Origin: Paenibacillus macerans | Lineage (GTDB): Bacteria; Bacillota; Bacilli; Paenibacillales; Paenibacillaceae | Length of the DNA stretch: 64,000 nt | Assembly: GCF_900454495.1 (NCBI RefSeq) | Contig: NZ_UGSI01000002.1 | Coordinates: forward strand, 124,001-188,000 | Reading direction: 5' to 3' | In this document: positions 50,314-59,665 of the stretch, piece after piece | Layout: the number at the start of each line of letters is the position of its first letter | Position numbering within the stretch: position 1 is the stretch's first letter | Translations under genes and position numbers: made by a program | Notes under the pieces: generated by a model | Told to the model about the DNA's origin: nothing | What the model saw: only the letters and a program-made list of their open reading frames with translations | Database searches by the model: none

Positions 50314-51195
50314 ATGGCGGGCGGATTGGATCGTTACGAGGAGTTGTCCCGTTTTTTGCGGACGCGCCGGGAACGAATAACCCCTAAGCAAGCAGGATTG
50401 CCGGAGTCCGGACGCAGACGCCGTACACCCGGGCTTCGCCGCAGCGAGGTCGCTCTGTTGGCGGATGTAGGATTGGATTGGTATACCTACCTGGAACAAG
50501 GGCGTCATATCAACGTATCCGCCGAGGTCCTCGATCGAATAGCGGGAGCGCTTCAGTTGGATGAGTCGGAACGCAGGCACTTGTTTCATCTCGCCCGTAA
50601 AGAGTTCCCCTTGATCGAAACCGAGAAACCCTCTAAGGTAACACCTGCGCTTCAGCATTTTTTGGACAGCCAAAACCTGTCCCCGTCGAATGTCATGGAT
50701 GCGCGAATGAACATTATTGCCTGGAATGCAGCCTATTGCGCGTTGAACGGGGATCTCACGGCGATGTCTGAAAGGGAGCGGAATTTTGTCTGGATGACGT
50801 TTACATCACCCCGCTTCCGCTACATCAAGGGGGACCAATGGGAACTGCATGCGCGGCGGATTGCCGCAAAATTCCATGCCGGGTATGCACGTCACGTTGA
50901 CGACCCTTGGTGGTCTGAACAGTTCGAGGCGCTGTGCCAAGTTAGCAGCGAATTTCGGGAATTTTGGGACTCCCATGAGGTTCTCGATGCCATCGATGCA
51001 CCCAAGGCGCTGCAGTGTCCGAATCTCGGGACCTTGAATTTTGATCTTGTTTCGTTTCAGTATTTGGACGATTCAAACCTGACGGTTTCCATCCATGTCC
51101 CCCATCAAGACGGCACGGTGGAAAAAATGCAGCGGCTGGTAAGCGATTATCAGAGCATTTTTCCCCTTTATGCTGTCACCCGAGATCAATTGTGA
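50314..51195 (+). CDS. XRE family regulator with MmyB-like C-terminal domain
   Basis: A 293-residue regulator, paralog of the gene at 48170 on the other strand. The helix-turn-helix is ELSRFLRTRRERITPKQAGL, RRRTPGLRRSEVALLADVGL and DWYTYLEQGRHINVSAEVLD; the MmyB-like domain (about 100-285) has VMDARMNIIAWNAAYCAL and FHAGYARHVDDPWWSEQFEA. AGGAGG lies ten bases before ATG 50314; ATG 50305 is too close. A MATE pump follows 147 bases downstream on the same strand. Confidence 0.93.
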   Translation: MAGGLDRYEELSRFLRTRRERITPKQAGLPESGRRRRTPGLRRSEVALLADVGLDWYTYLEQGRHINVSAEVLDRIAGALQLDESERRHLFHLARKEFPLIETEKPSKVTPALQHFLDSQNLSPSNVMDARMNIIAWNAAYCALNGDLTAMSERERNFVWMTFTSPRFRYIKGDQWELHARRIAAKFHAGYARHVDDPWWSEQFEALCQVSSEFREFWDSHEVLDAIDAPKALQCPNLGTLNFDLVSFQYLDDSNLTVSIHVPHQDGTVEKMQRLVSDYQSIFPLYAVTRDQL

Positions 51196-51341
51196 AGCCC
51201 GACTTGATTTTACATAAACAAGGAACGATTGTTGAACAAAGATAGTCATGAAATTATAAAATACACCATAGACGTATTGGCCTATCGGGCGCTACACTAG
51301 GGAAGGTTGCAAAGAATAGATACAGTAGGAGCTTGTAAAAC

Positions 51342-52727
51342 GTGACATTAGCAGATCGTGTTCCATCATGGAAGAAACTTAGTCTTTTTGCCGTGACTTG
51401 GCCCATTTTCGTCGATTCCGTACTGCGGATGCTGCTGGGCACGGTGGACGTGTTTATGTTAAGCCGCATCTCCGATAAGGCGACCGGGGCAGTAGGTTTA
51501 GCCAACGAGATTATCTACTTCTGCATTCTGATGTTCGGCTTTGTCGGCATCGGCACCAGCGTTGCGGTCTCCCAGTATATCGGCGCCGGGCGGGAGAAAG
51601 AGGCAAGCCGCATCTCGGCGCTCGCCATTACGATGAACCTGGTTTTCGGGATTCTCGTCAGCTTGGTTCTCGTTTTTTATGGGGAGCCTCTTCTGCATCT
51701 GTTGAAATTAGATCCCGAACAAATCGGAATCGCAAGCCATTATTTAAAAATCATCGGCGGTTTTATGTGGATTGAGGCGCTCTCTTACGCGGTGTCGTCG
51801 GTCATCCGTTCGAGCGGACACACCAAAAGTGTTATGTTCGTAACTTTAGGCGTTAATATCATTCATGTGACAGGAAATTATTTGCTCATTTTCGGGAACC
51901 TGGGCTTTCCGGAGTGGGGTGTGACGGGGGCGGCTATATCAACGGTCGTTAGCCGTTTGCTCGGCATCGTCGTTCTTTTTATCATTTTGTATCGGCGGGT
52001 TCCTGCACCGATTCGCGGAAAGGACTATATTACCTGGAACGGTTCCTACTTGAAACAGATTTTGAGCGTCGGCTTGCCTGCCGCGGGTGAGCATCTTTCC
52101 TGGCAGTCGCAGTACCTGATGATTATCAGTTTTGTCAATATGATCGGCATTACGGCGCTAAACACCCATGTTTACGTCATGAACGTATCAAACTATTTTA
52201 TGGCGCTAGCGATGGCGATCGGAGCGGGTACGGAAATCATTGTCGGTCAAATGGTCGGTGCGGGGGAAATGAATGCAGCCTACAAGCGGCTCATGAAAAG
52301 CGTGCGGATCAGCTTTGTATTAACTTTAGCTATCGTCAGTGCGGCAGCGATATTTCGGCATGGGCTGATCGGCATGTTCACGAAGGACCCCGAGATCATT
52401 GCCGCCGGAGCGAGTATTTTTTTGCTTTCCATCGTACTCGAACCCGGCCGGACCTTCAACATGGTCATCATCAATTCGCTGCGCGCCGCCGGGGATGCGC
52501 GGTTTCCCGTCTTGATGGGCGTGCTCTCGATGTGGGGCGTCTCAGTGCCGCTTGCTTATGCGTTGGGCGTTCACTTCGGGATGGGGCTGCTTGGCATCTG
52601 GATTGCTTTTGTGGTGGACGAATGGCTGCGCGGGGTCATCATGCTGCTTCGCTGGAGAAGCCGGGCCTGGGAGAAGAAAGCGCTCGTGAAGCCTGTCTCC
52701 GTTCCGGAAAACGGCATGGGGGCGTGA
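51342..52727 (+). CDS. MATE family efflux transporter
   Basis: A 461-residue pump starting at GTG, with AGGAGC about 11 bases upstream. It has 12 helices in two MatE repeats, with FVGIGTSVAVSQYIGAGREK and, in the second half, AIGAGTEIIVGQMVGAGEMN, both typical of the NorM/DinF-like group. The C-terminus is basic (WRSRAWEKKALVKP). It is only distantly similar to the MATE at 45818 and has no visible operator; the XRE-MmyB gene upstream may regulate it. Confidence 0.93.
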   Translation: MTLADRVPSWKKLSLFAVTWPIFVDSVLRMLLGTVDVFMLSRISDKATGAVGLANEIIYFCILMFGFVGIGTSVAVSQYIGAGREKEASRISALAITMNLVFGILVSLVLVFYGEPLLHLLKLDPEQIGIASHYLKIIGGFMWIEALSYAVSSVIRSSGHTKSVMFVTLGVNIIHVTGNYLLIFGNLGFPEWGVTGAAISTVVSRLLGIVVLFIILYRRVPAPIRGKDYITWNGSYLKQILSVGLPAAGEHLSWQSQYLMIISFVNMIGITALNTHVYVMNVSNYFMALAMAIGAGTEIIVGQMVGAGEMNAAYKRLMKSVRISFVLTLAIVSAAAIFRHGLIGMFTKDPEIIAAGASIFLLSIVLEPGRTFNMVIINSLRAAGDARFPVLMGVLSMWGVSVPLAYALGVHFGMGLLGIWIAFVVDEWLRGVIMLLRWRSRAWEKKALVKPVSVPENGMGA

Positions 52728-52767
52728 GATATTATGGAGAGTAAAAGATAATGAAATAAGTCACGGC

Positions 52768-52801
52768 AGCAGCTAATCAGAAATGATCAGCTGCTTTTTT
52801 T
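52768..52801 (+). terminator. Terminator after the MATE gene
   Basis: AGCAGCT-AATCA pairs with TGATC-AGCTGCT around GAAA, followed by seven or more T. Confidence 0.85.
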
Positions 52802-52868
52802 TACCTTATATTTATAAAATTTCGGAAACGGTAGAAGGAGAAGCGCAGGTAGAGAGGGGAGGAGAAGA

Positions 52869-52889
52869 GGAATGCATACCATAAGCGGT
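52869..52889 (+). repeat. Tentative att-like repeat, copy I
   Basis: GAATGCATACCATAAGCGGTC resembles copy G (GAACGCTACCATAAGCAGTG) with one inserted base. It lies between the MATE terminator and the carbohydrate locus, where the gene content changes. Weak alone. Confidence 0.25.
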
Positions 52890-52894
52890 CACGC

Positions 52895-54604
52895 TCAGCG
52901 CGTCTTCCCTGACGAGGCGTACCATTCGTTCACCTCGTCGGTCATCTTGTCGCCGCCCAGCGCGTGCCATCTGGCGACGACGCGATCGAAGTAGGGCAGC
53001 GGCTCCTGGCCGTAGACGATCTTGAGCATGGCGTCGTGGAGCAACTCGTCCAAGGCGTCGCCGTTTTTTTCCATCGTCGGCGTCGGCGCGCCGGTGAAGG
53101 CGTCCGTCTTGTAGATGTCGGGATTGCTTAGGGCGATTTTCCAACCCTTCAGTTCCTGCGGCGTTCGCAGCAGCTTGTTTTTGATGTCGTAAGGCGTCAG
53201 GTCGGACGCTCCGCTGTTGATGCGGGCGATCGATTCACTGAGCAGGTTCGGAACCGAGGGGAGCGACAGGCTCAGCAGATACTTCTGGGGGTCCGCCAGA
53301 CCGCCCGGTACCTGGCTCTTCCGAAATGTCACCTTTCCCCCCGAATAGCCGTAGTCATAGCCCTCAGCGATGCCCCAGCGATACGGTGAGCCGGCAGGCG
53401 GATCGATGAAATTGTCGTAGACAAAGTTCATATAGGTGAAAAAAATCTCGGGATTCGCCATGTCCGCGTTGATGGCGATCGCGCCGTATTCCGGAGGCGT
53501 GCCGCGCGTACCGGACAGTCCGCCCGGCCCGACGGGGATCGGGTAAGCGTCGAACCTGGCATCCGGTACGCTCGCGGTTACGTCCCCGAGCGGCCAGCCG
53601 GCCGCCCACAGCGGTGCCACGATCATGCCGGTCTTGCCCTGCTTCCATAACTCCGTTGCCTGGACCTCGTCCAGGATTTCGGCATCCTTCGGCACGTAGC
53701 CCCGCTCCATCCAGCGCTTCAGCGTCATCAGTCCCTGCCGGATGTTTGGCTGTACCGAGCCGTATGACAGCTTCCCGTCCGGGCCTACCCTCCAGATGTC
53801 CGGCATCTCCCCGTAAGCCCCAAACACGAAGCCCGCGTCCGACATCCAGGTAAAAAATGAATTTTTCAGGCTGATGCTGAGCCCGTAGGTGTCGTCCATA
53901 CCATTGCCGTCCGGATCCCGATGGACAAACGCATCCATGACAGACTCCATCTCATCAAGGGTAGAGGGCGCCTTCAGGCCAAGCTTGTCGAGCCAATCCT
54001 GGCGGATGTACAATACCTCGTTCGAGTTCATCTTGCCGTCGAGGATCGGCAACGCCATCTTTTTGCCGTTGATCGTATAACGGTCCCACGCCTCGGGCGC
54101 CTGCGCCATGGCCGCCTTCCACTTGGGCGATGCGTACTGCTCGAACAGCGGTCCGACGTCGCGGAAGGCGCCGGAGCGCAGCAGCGGATACAGATTTTGT
54201 CCGCCTTTGAACGAGACGATGTCGGGGAGCGGCTGTCCAGTCGCAATCGAGGTGTTCAACTTGTTGATGTAGACATCCTCGTCCCCGGTCGTTGTCCACA
54301 GGTAATTCACCTTGATGCCGAGCTTGTCCTCGAACAGCCGGTTCAGTACGTTGTTTTGCAGATCTTCGCCGTTTTTGAACTCGATGTCCGGGTACAGATG
54401 CCCAACGGTCGTCAGGACGGCGGGAGGCTCGTATTTTCCCCCGACGAACAATGGGGGCTGTATGGACGGGGACCCCGCTTTTGGCAGGCCGGGGCGTCCC
54501 GTCTGATCCTCCCAATAGATAAAGGAAAATGTCATGACGACGACGAAAAAGACGACCGCGAGGCCGAACAGCCCCGTCTGCTTTAGCCATTTCCAGCCTT
54601 TCAT
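52895..54604 (-). CDS. Membrane-anchored extracellular solute-binding protein of the YesMN operon
   Basis: A 569-residue family-1-like solute-binding protein. An N-terminal helix (about residues 8-30, LFGLAVVFFVVVMTFSFIYW) anchors it; there is no lipobox cysteine, unlike the lipoprotein at 59767. The body has WTTTGDEDVYINKLNTSIAT, PDIVSFKGGQNLYPLLRSGA, FRDVGPLFEQYASP and a calcium-type HRDPDGNGMDDTYGLS, as in LplA-like proteins. Its ATG overlaps the histidine kinase stop by four bases. Cotranscription with the kinase and the anchor suggest a sensor subunit rather than a transport subunit, which is inference. Confidence 0.88.
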   Translation of the reverse strand: MKGWKWLKQTGLFGLAVVFFVVVMTFSFIYWEDQTGRPGLPKAGSPSIQPPLFVGGKYEPPAVLTTVGHLYPDIEFKNGEDLQNNVLNRLFEDKLGIKVNYLWTTTGDEDVYINKLNTSIATGQPLPDIVSFKGGQNLYPLLRSGAFRDVGPLFEQYASPKWKAAMAQAPEAWDRYTINGKKMALPILDGKMNSNEVLYIRQDWLDKLGLKAPSTLDEMESVMDAFVHRDPDGNGMDDTYGLSISLKNSFFTWMSDAGFVFGAYGEMPDIWRVGPDGKLSYGSVQPNIRQGLMTLKRWMERGYVPKDAEILDEVQATELWKQGKTGMIVAPLWAAGWPLGDVTASVPDARFDAYPIPVGPGGLSGTRGTPPEYGAIAINADMANPEIFFTYMNFVYDNFIDPPAGSPYRWGIAEGYDYGYSGGKVTFRKSQVPGGLADPQKYLLSLSLPSVPNLLSESIARINSGASDLTPYDIKNKLLRTPQELKGWKIALSNPDIYKTDAFTGAPTPTMEKNGDALDELLHDAMLKIVYGQEPLPYFDRVVARWHALGGDKMTDEVNEWYASSGKTR

Positions 54605-56331
54605 GGCTCCGTTCCCCCCTGTTCGCGCACGATTTTCCATCGCATCGTCACCTTGAGTCCGCCCAGCTCTCCGTTCGCCAGATCCATATGGGCGCTTGGG
54701 CCGAAGAGCGCGCACATCCGCTCGTACACATTTTGCAGCGCCCACGCGGTATTTGCGTCCGCGCCATAGCGGATCGCGCCCTGGAGCGCGGCGAGCCGGC
54801 CGGGCTCGACGCCGCGGCCGTTGTCCGCCACGCTCAGCACGCAATATTCTCCGTCGGCATGGCCGGCGATCCGAATGTCCCCGACCTTGCGCAGCGGCTC
54901 GATGCCGTGCAGGATGGCGTTTTCCGCGAGCGGCTGCAGCAGCAGCCGCGGCACCTGCAGATCGAGCAGCCGCTCCTCGACGTCGATGGCGAAGACGAAG
55001 CGGTCCATCTGCAGACTCTGGATCGTCAGGTACAACCGGACAAGCTCGAGTTCCTCCCGCAGCGTCGTGAACGTATTCTCAAACTTGACGGACTGCCGGA
55101 AATAGCGGCTCAAGTTCATGGACATATCAATGACGGCCTGCTTTTCGTCGAGCTCGGCCATGCTCTTGATGAACGCGAGCGAGTTGTACAGGAAGTGCGG
55201 CTGGATCTGGGAGTGAAGCTGCCGCAGCTTCGCCTCCTTGGAGCGGATTTGCTCCATGTACACTTTTTCGATCAATTCCTTGATTTCTTGGGACATCTCA
55301 TTGAAGCGCTCGAACAAATAGGCGAATTCGTCGTTGCTCTCCTGGCGCAGCGTGATCGTGTACTGGCCGGATGTGATCTTCCTGACGCCCCAGATCAGCT
55401 TGCGGATCGGGATCTGCACGTCCCGGTAAAGCAGCAGGGCGAGCAGGATGCTGAACAGCAGCAGGAAGACGCTGGAGAAATAGTAGAGGCGCTGGTTGGC
55501 GTAGATCGGACCCAGCACCTCGCCTATCGGCGTATAGTCCGCGACATACCAATCCTTAAAGTTGCCCAGCGCGGAGAAATTGACGAGGTACTGTTCACCG
55601 TTCATTTTGATAAGCCGGTTGCCGCTCGTCTCCTTTCCGGCTTGAAGCCGCCGGATCAGCTCGCGGATGAACGGGAGCTGATCCGTATCGCTGGCCAGCA
55701 CGTCCCCGGCCGCCGAGAACAAGATAGGGCCGTTGTCGTTTGTCCCCTTGGCGCGGTCCAAGTAGTCGAGCACGTTTTTGGTGTCGATCCTGGCCCTGAC
55801 GACATAGGACACCTCGTCCGGATCGAAGCGGAACGTATACGGATGCGCCAGATAATACGTCAAATACGAACCGCTGTCCGTTTGCTCATATTGCCAGAAT
55901 GGGCGGAAGTGTGTCTCCAGGTACAGGCCGCTCAGCGTAGGCGGCGAGGACAGCGAGGAGAAAGCGGAGCTGTCCTCCGCGTAGATCACGGTGAATTCGG
56001 CGTTCCAGTTGTTCAGGGCGTGCAACAGGTTCAGTTTGTCCGACACCCGCAGCTTCAGTTTGTTCAGCTCGAAGTCCCCTTCCAGAAAGGAAGGAGTCGC
56101 GAGCAGCCGAACATCCTTGTCGAGCACGAGAAAATCGCTGAAGGACGATATTTTGGACAGATTGTTGTCGATGTCGCCGGCCAGGAAGGTGAGCTCGTTC
56201 AGCTTCACGCGTTGAATTTCCTGCTTGATGAGCCGCACGCTGGAGCGGTTGGTCAGATAGTATAGCAACAGGGTCGAGACGAGCAGCAGGAAGATGACGA
56301 GCACAATTTTCGTAAAAATCGTAAGCCTCAT
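54601..56331 (-). CDS. YesM-type sensor histidine kinase
   Basis: A 576-residue kinase: TM1 (about 8-28), external Cache-like sensor (about 30-280), TM2 (about 283-303), HAMP (about 303-355), then a His_kinase domain with His379 in SQIQPHFLYNSLAFIKSMAE and a HATPase with LLLQPLAENAILHGIEPL and DNGRGVEPG. LytS/YesM-type kinases sense extracellular sugars, often through a binding protein. It starts 18 bases after the response regulator stop and overlaps the binding-protein start by four bases. Confidence 0.95.
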   Translation of the reverse strand: MRLTIFTKIVLVIFLLLVSTLLLYYLTNRSSVRLIKQEIQRVKLNELTFLAGDIDNNLSKISSFSDFLVLDKDVRLLATPSFLEGDFELNKLKLRVSDKLNLLHALNNWNAEFTVIYAEDSSAFSSLSSPPTLSGLYLETHFRPFWQYEQTDSGSYLTYYLAHPYTFRFDPDEVSYVVRARIDTKNVLDYLDRAKGTNDNGPILFSAAGDVLASDTDQLPFIRELIRRLQAGKETSGNRLIKMNGEQYLVNFSALGNFKDWYVADYTPIGEVLGPIYANQRLYYFSSVFLLLFSILLALLLYRDVQIPIRKLIWGVRKITSGQYTITLRQESNDEFAYLFERFNEMSQEIKELIEKVYMEQIRSKEAKLRQLHSQIQPHFLYNSLAFIKSMAELDEKQAVIDMSMNLSRYFRQSVKFENTFTTLREELELVRLYLTIQSLQMDRFVFAIDVEERLLDLQVPRLLLQPLAENAILHGIEPLRKVGDIRIAGHADGEYCVLSVADNGRGVEPGRLAALQGAIRYGADANTAWALQNVYERMCALFGPSAHMDLANGELGGLKVTMRWKIVREQGGTEP

Positions 56332-56349
56332 GTCAGCGTCTCCGTTCGG

Positions 56350-57987
56350 TCAGGTGGATTTGTGGCGGAAGTCTTGCGGCGTCAGTCCGTAATGTTCCTT
56401 GAACAGCTTGATAAAGTATTGCGGCTTGTGGTAGCCGATCGCCTCCGCGATGTCGCCCACCTTGAGCACAGGTTGCTCGATAAGCATTTCTCGTGCTCGC
56501 TGCATGCGCACCCTGTATAAATATTCGCTGAAATTCTCGTTTGTTTTGCTCTTGAACAGGGCCGACAGGTATGCCGGATGCAGGCCAACGTGATCCGCCG
56601 CCGTCTGCAGCGTGGCATCCGCCAGCCGGTCTTGGATGTATTGCTGGACCTTGCGGATGAGCGCCGCCTGCTCGTTGTCCCATTCGCTTTTGGTCATATC
56701 CTGGAACCGCTTAAGCGTGTGGGCGATCCAGTCCTGCAGCTGGCGCATATGGCGAAAGCGGCTCGCGTCGCCGGCCTTGTCCGGCTCGGGCGGGATGATA
56801 TCATGCAGGCTGAGCCCGTTTTTGTGGGCAAAAAAGCTGAAGGCGCCCATCGCGTGATAATAAAGCTCAAGCAGCGTCTCCCGCGACTCCATCCGCTTGT
56901 CCGTCACCTCCTGGAAGATAACGTCCCACTTGGCGGAAATCGCCTCCCACTGGCTGATCTCGAACAGTTGGATGAGCGTGGGCGACTCGTACAGGCTGTA
57001 GACGCGGTAGGGCATCTCGGGCACGGCGGCGTCCTGCAGGCGGATGTACAGATCCGTTTCGCCACCGAGATGACGGGCGAATACAGCCAGCGAAGCCTGG
57101 TACGTCCCGCGCAGGCCGTCCGTCATCATCTGCCAATGGCTCACGACGATCGAGATGCTGATTTTGAGAAAGTGCCTGACGCGGTGCTGCAGCCTGGACG
57201 CCAAATGCTCCAGCGACTGTTGTCGGGCCCGCTCCGGATGCGGCTCTCGCTTAAACCAGGACTCATCCCGGGCCTTGAGGATGAAGACTTCATGCTCGAA
57301 CGGATCACGCCCGTGCCAGACGTGGAACAAATCCGAGAACGTCTCCTCTGCGATATTGACGACGGCCGAGGCGAGCAGCGATTGGTCCTGCCATTTCAGT
57401 TCTTCCGCGGACGATTCGATGCGGAGGAGGCACATCGCCGTCTCGTCGTTTGGGCGGAACGGTAGCTGATAATAAGCCAGCTTCTCCTCAAGCAGCTCGG
57501 GGGGGAGCCTCCGCCCTTGCAGCAGATCCATGAGCAGCTTCTCTCGGAACAACGGCATATGCTGGCGCAGCATGTTTACGGCCTTCTCCTGCTTGCCCCG
57601 CTCGTCCCATTCGAGGCGAAGGGCTTCCGTCAGCCGGCGCAGCATGCCGGCCAGCTCCCCATGGTCGACCGGCTTGAGCAGGTAGCCGTCCACCTGATGT
57701 CTGATCGCCTCCTGCGCGTAGTCCCATTCGCCGTAGCCGGACAGCAGGATGCTTTTGAAGTGCTTGTCGTATTTTTTGATATGCCCGATCAGCTCGAGTC
57801 CGGAGATGCCGGGCATGCGAATGTCGGTAATGATAATATCGACGGGATAGCTTTTGCAAAATTCAAGTGCTTCCTCGCCGGAGAAAGCCTTGTGAACCTT
57901 GCCGATGCCGAGCGCTTCCCAAGGCATGTTGCGTTCGAGACTATCCACAAGGTGAGTATGATCATCGACGATTAGCAGCTCATACAT
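56350..57987 (-). CDS. YesN-type response regulator, AraC family
   Basis: A 545-residue regulator: receiver (1-120) with DDH and phosphoacceptor Asp55 in DIIITDIRMPG and Lys105 in YLLKPVDHGE, a long middle domain, and a C-terminal AraC DNA-binding domain (about 445-545: TLQTAADHVGLHPAYLSALF, then FSEYLYRVRMQRAREML and VGDIAEAIGYHKPQYFIKLF). It is 27 bases after the GH31 gene and 18 before the kinase. Tandem repeats at 59666 upstream of the divergent importer are its probable binding sites. Confidence 0.95.
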   Translation of the reverse strand: MYELLIVDDHTHLVDSLERNMPWEALGIGKVHKAFSGEEALEFCKSYPVDIIITDIRMPGISGLELIGHIKKYDKHFKSILLSGYGEWDYAQEAIRHQVDGYLLKPVDHGELAGMLRRLTEALRLEWDERGKQEKAVNMLRQHMPLFREKLLMDLLQGRRLPPELLEEKLAYYQLPFRPNDETAMCLLRIESSAEELKWQDQSLLASAVVNIAEETFSDLFHVWHGRDPFEHEVFILKARDESWFKREPHPERARQQSLEHLASRLQHRVRHFLKISISIVVSHWQMMTDGLRGTYQASLAVFARHLGGETDLYIRLQDAAVPEMPYRVYSLYESPTLIQLFEISQWEAISAKWDVIFQEVTDKRMESRETLLELYYHAMGAFSFFAHKNGLSLHDIIPPEPDKAGDASRFRHMRQLQDWIAHTLKRFQDMTKSEWDNEQAALIRKVQQYIQDRLADATLQTAADHVGLHPAYLSALFKSKTNENFSEYLYRVRMQRAREMLIEQPVLKVGDIAEAIGYHKPQYFIKLFKEHYGLTPQDFRHKST

Positions 57988-58014
57988 GGTTGACTCCCCC
58001 GATCGGTTGACAAT

Positions 58015-59553
58015 CTATTGAATTTTGCGATACCAGGGCAAACGCGAGAGGGGAGCCGCGACTTCCAGCTCGGCCGGGCCGCTGACGACGCTCCCGTCAT
58101 CCCCCTGCCATCGGCCCTCGGGGAAGACGACGCGCCGCGACGTTTGTCCTTTTGCGACGACCGGTGCGACCAGCAAGTTCGAGCCGAGCAGAAACTGATC
58201 CTGTACAAGCGCGTAGCCGCGGCCGGGATATTCGAACTCCAGGCTGCGCAGCATCGGCAGACCGTCTTTCGCGGCCTGGCGGGCGAGCGCGAGCAGCTCG
58301 GAGCCAAGCTCGGATCTGAGCCGCACGGCGTTCAGGCACCAGGTTAGTTCGTCGCCGCGCAGTACGCGCCAGGGCGCCATGGAAAACTGCATGACGGGGA
58401 ACAGCGCGGCGCACTGGGTGTACCGGACGAACAGCTCGCTGTCGAAGCGGAAGTCCGGGGAGTTGATGTCGCCGTCCATGCCGCCGCCGATCATGTCCGG
58501 GCAGTTGAAGGCATAGCCAAGCAGCCCCTGCGCGATCGCGTTCGGGATGAGGCCGCCGAGCCCGTCGTCGTCCCACGTATGTTTCTTGTCCCGCTGACGC
58601 TGGATCAGTCCCTGCCCGCCGAGCTTCCAGCACATGCGCAGTTCGATGAGCGGGTAGCCGACCCCGAGGGCGGCATAGGCTTCGCAATCCTCGAGCAGGC
58701 GCAGCGGGCGTGTCCAGGCGACAAGCTGCGTCGTATCCTTCCCCCCCGGCAGGATCGGCTCGCCGGCGTCGAGCTTGAAGCCGTCGACGCCGTAATCCGC
58801 GATCAGCCGGTCCATCTGCCGCCTGAACCAAGCCGCGCCCTCCTCCTTCGTATAGTCCACGACGGCGCTGTAGCCGTTCCACCAATGCCGGAGCACGGGC
58901 GCGCCGTCCGCGCCCTTCATGAGCAGATCGCCGCCGTGCAATTCCTTGAACAGCGTGCAGTCCGCGCTCACGTACGGGCACATCCAGAGCATCACCTTGA
59001 AGCCCATGCCGTGCAGCGTATCGATCATCGCCCGGGGATCGGGGAAGCGGTGCTTGTCAAAGTCCCACATACCATAGTCCTTCATCCAGTTGTCGTCGAT
59101 GATGAGGATGCCGGGCGGCAGTCCGTTCGCTAGGATCGCCTCGGCGTAGCGGAGGATCTTGTCCTGTGCGGGCGCATAGAACATCTCGATCCAGGTGCAG
59201 TACTGCGGGGCCGTAAACGCGAGCGCGTCGGGGAGCAGCCCGGACGGCGGGAAGTGCCTGCGGGCGGCATGGCGATAGGCCCCCTGCAGTGAGTTATGCC
59301 CTTCTTCGACGACGACTTCGCCGGCGCTGTCAAAGACGGACAGCCCGTTCTCATCCACGCGGAAAGCGAACGGCTCCTCGCTCCAAATGTACCGGCCCTT
59401 GCTGGAGAGCAGCAACGGCGAGGCCTGGTTGTCGTCCGTCACACGCAAATCCCGCGTATGGGCCGTCCGTCCGAACGGCATGGCGCTGCCTTCGTTAATC
59501 GCGCCGCCCCACCAGTATTCGCCGGGCAGCCGGGCGATTGAGATATTGGTCAT
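58015..59553 (-). CDS. Glycoside hydrolase family 31
   Basis: A 512-residue alpha-glycosidase without signal peptide, hence cytoplasmic. GILIIDDNWMKDYGMWDFDK begins the barrel; the catalytic nucleophile is Asp262 in GVDGFKLDAGEP and the acid/base lies in HTWDDDGLGG (Asp328-330). The shortness and the WDDDG motif fit the group with sulfoquinovosidases and GH31 alpha-galactosidases more than classical maltases. It is the first gene of a four-gene operon with RR, kinase and binding protein, and would hydrolyse the sugar brought in by the divergent importer. Confidence 0.92.
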   Translation of the reverse strand: MTNISIARLPGEYWWGGAINEGSAMPFGRTAHTRDLRVTDDNQASPLLLSSKGRYIWSEEPFAFRVDENGLSVFDSAGEVVVEEGHNSLQGAYRHAARRHFPPSGLLPDALAFTAPQYCTWIEMFYAPAQDKILRYAEAILANGLPPGILIIDDNWMKDYGMWDFDKHRFPDPRAMIDTLHGMGFKVMLWMCPYVSADCTLFKELHGGDLLMKGADGAPVLRHWWNGYSAVVDYTKEEGAAWFRRQMDRLIADYGVDGFKLDAGEPILPGGKDTTQLVAWTRPLRLLEDCEAYAALGVGYPLIELRMCWKLGGQGLIQRQRDKKHTWDDDGLGGLIPNAIAQGLLGYAFNCPDMIGGGMDGDINSPDFRFDSELFVRYTQCAALFPVMQFSMAPWRVLRGDELTWCLNAVRLRSELGSELLALARQAAKDGLPMLRSLEFEYPGRGYALVQDQFLLGSNLLVAPVVAKGQTSRRVVFPEGRWQGDDGSVVSGPAELEVAAPLSRLPWYRKIQ

Positions 59554-59665
59554 GGCAGAGTTCTCCTTTTCGATAGCGGGTCCAACCTTGCGGAGTGTAC
59601 ACCCAAAATCGTCTGATTTTGATTCTGATTTTATTATGCAGACAACGTTCTCGACTGGGAAGGGG

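Noticed and set aside
54688..56265. A 525-codon open frame antisense to the histidine kinase
   Set aside because: GC-rich coding DNA often leaves the complementary frame open; the translation has no family motif, and the kinase frame is certain.
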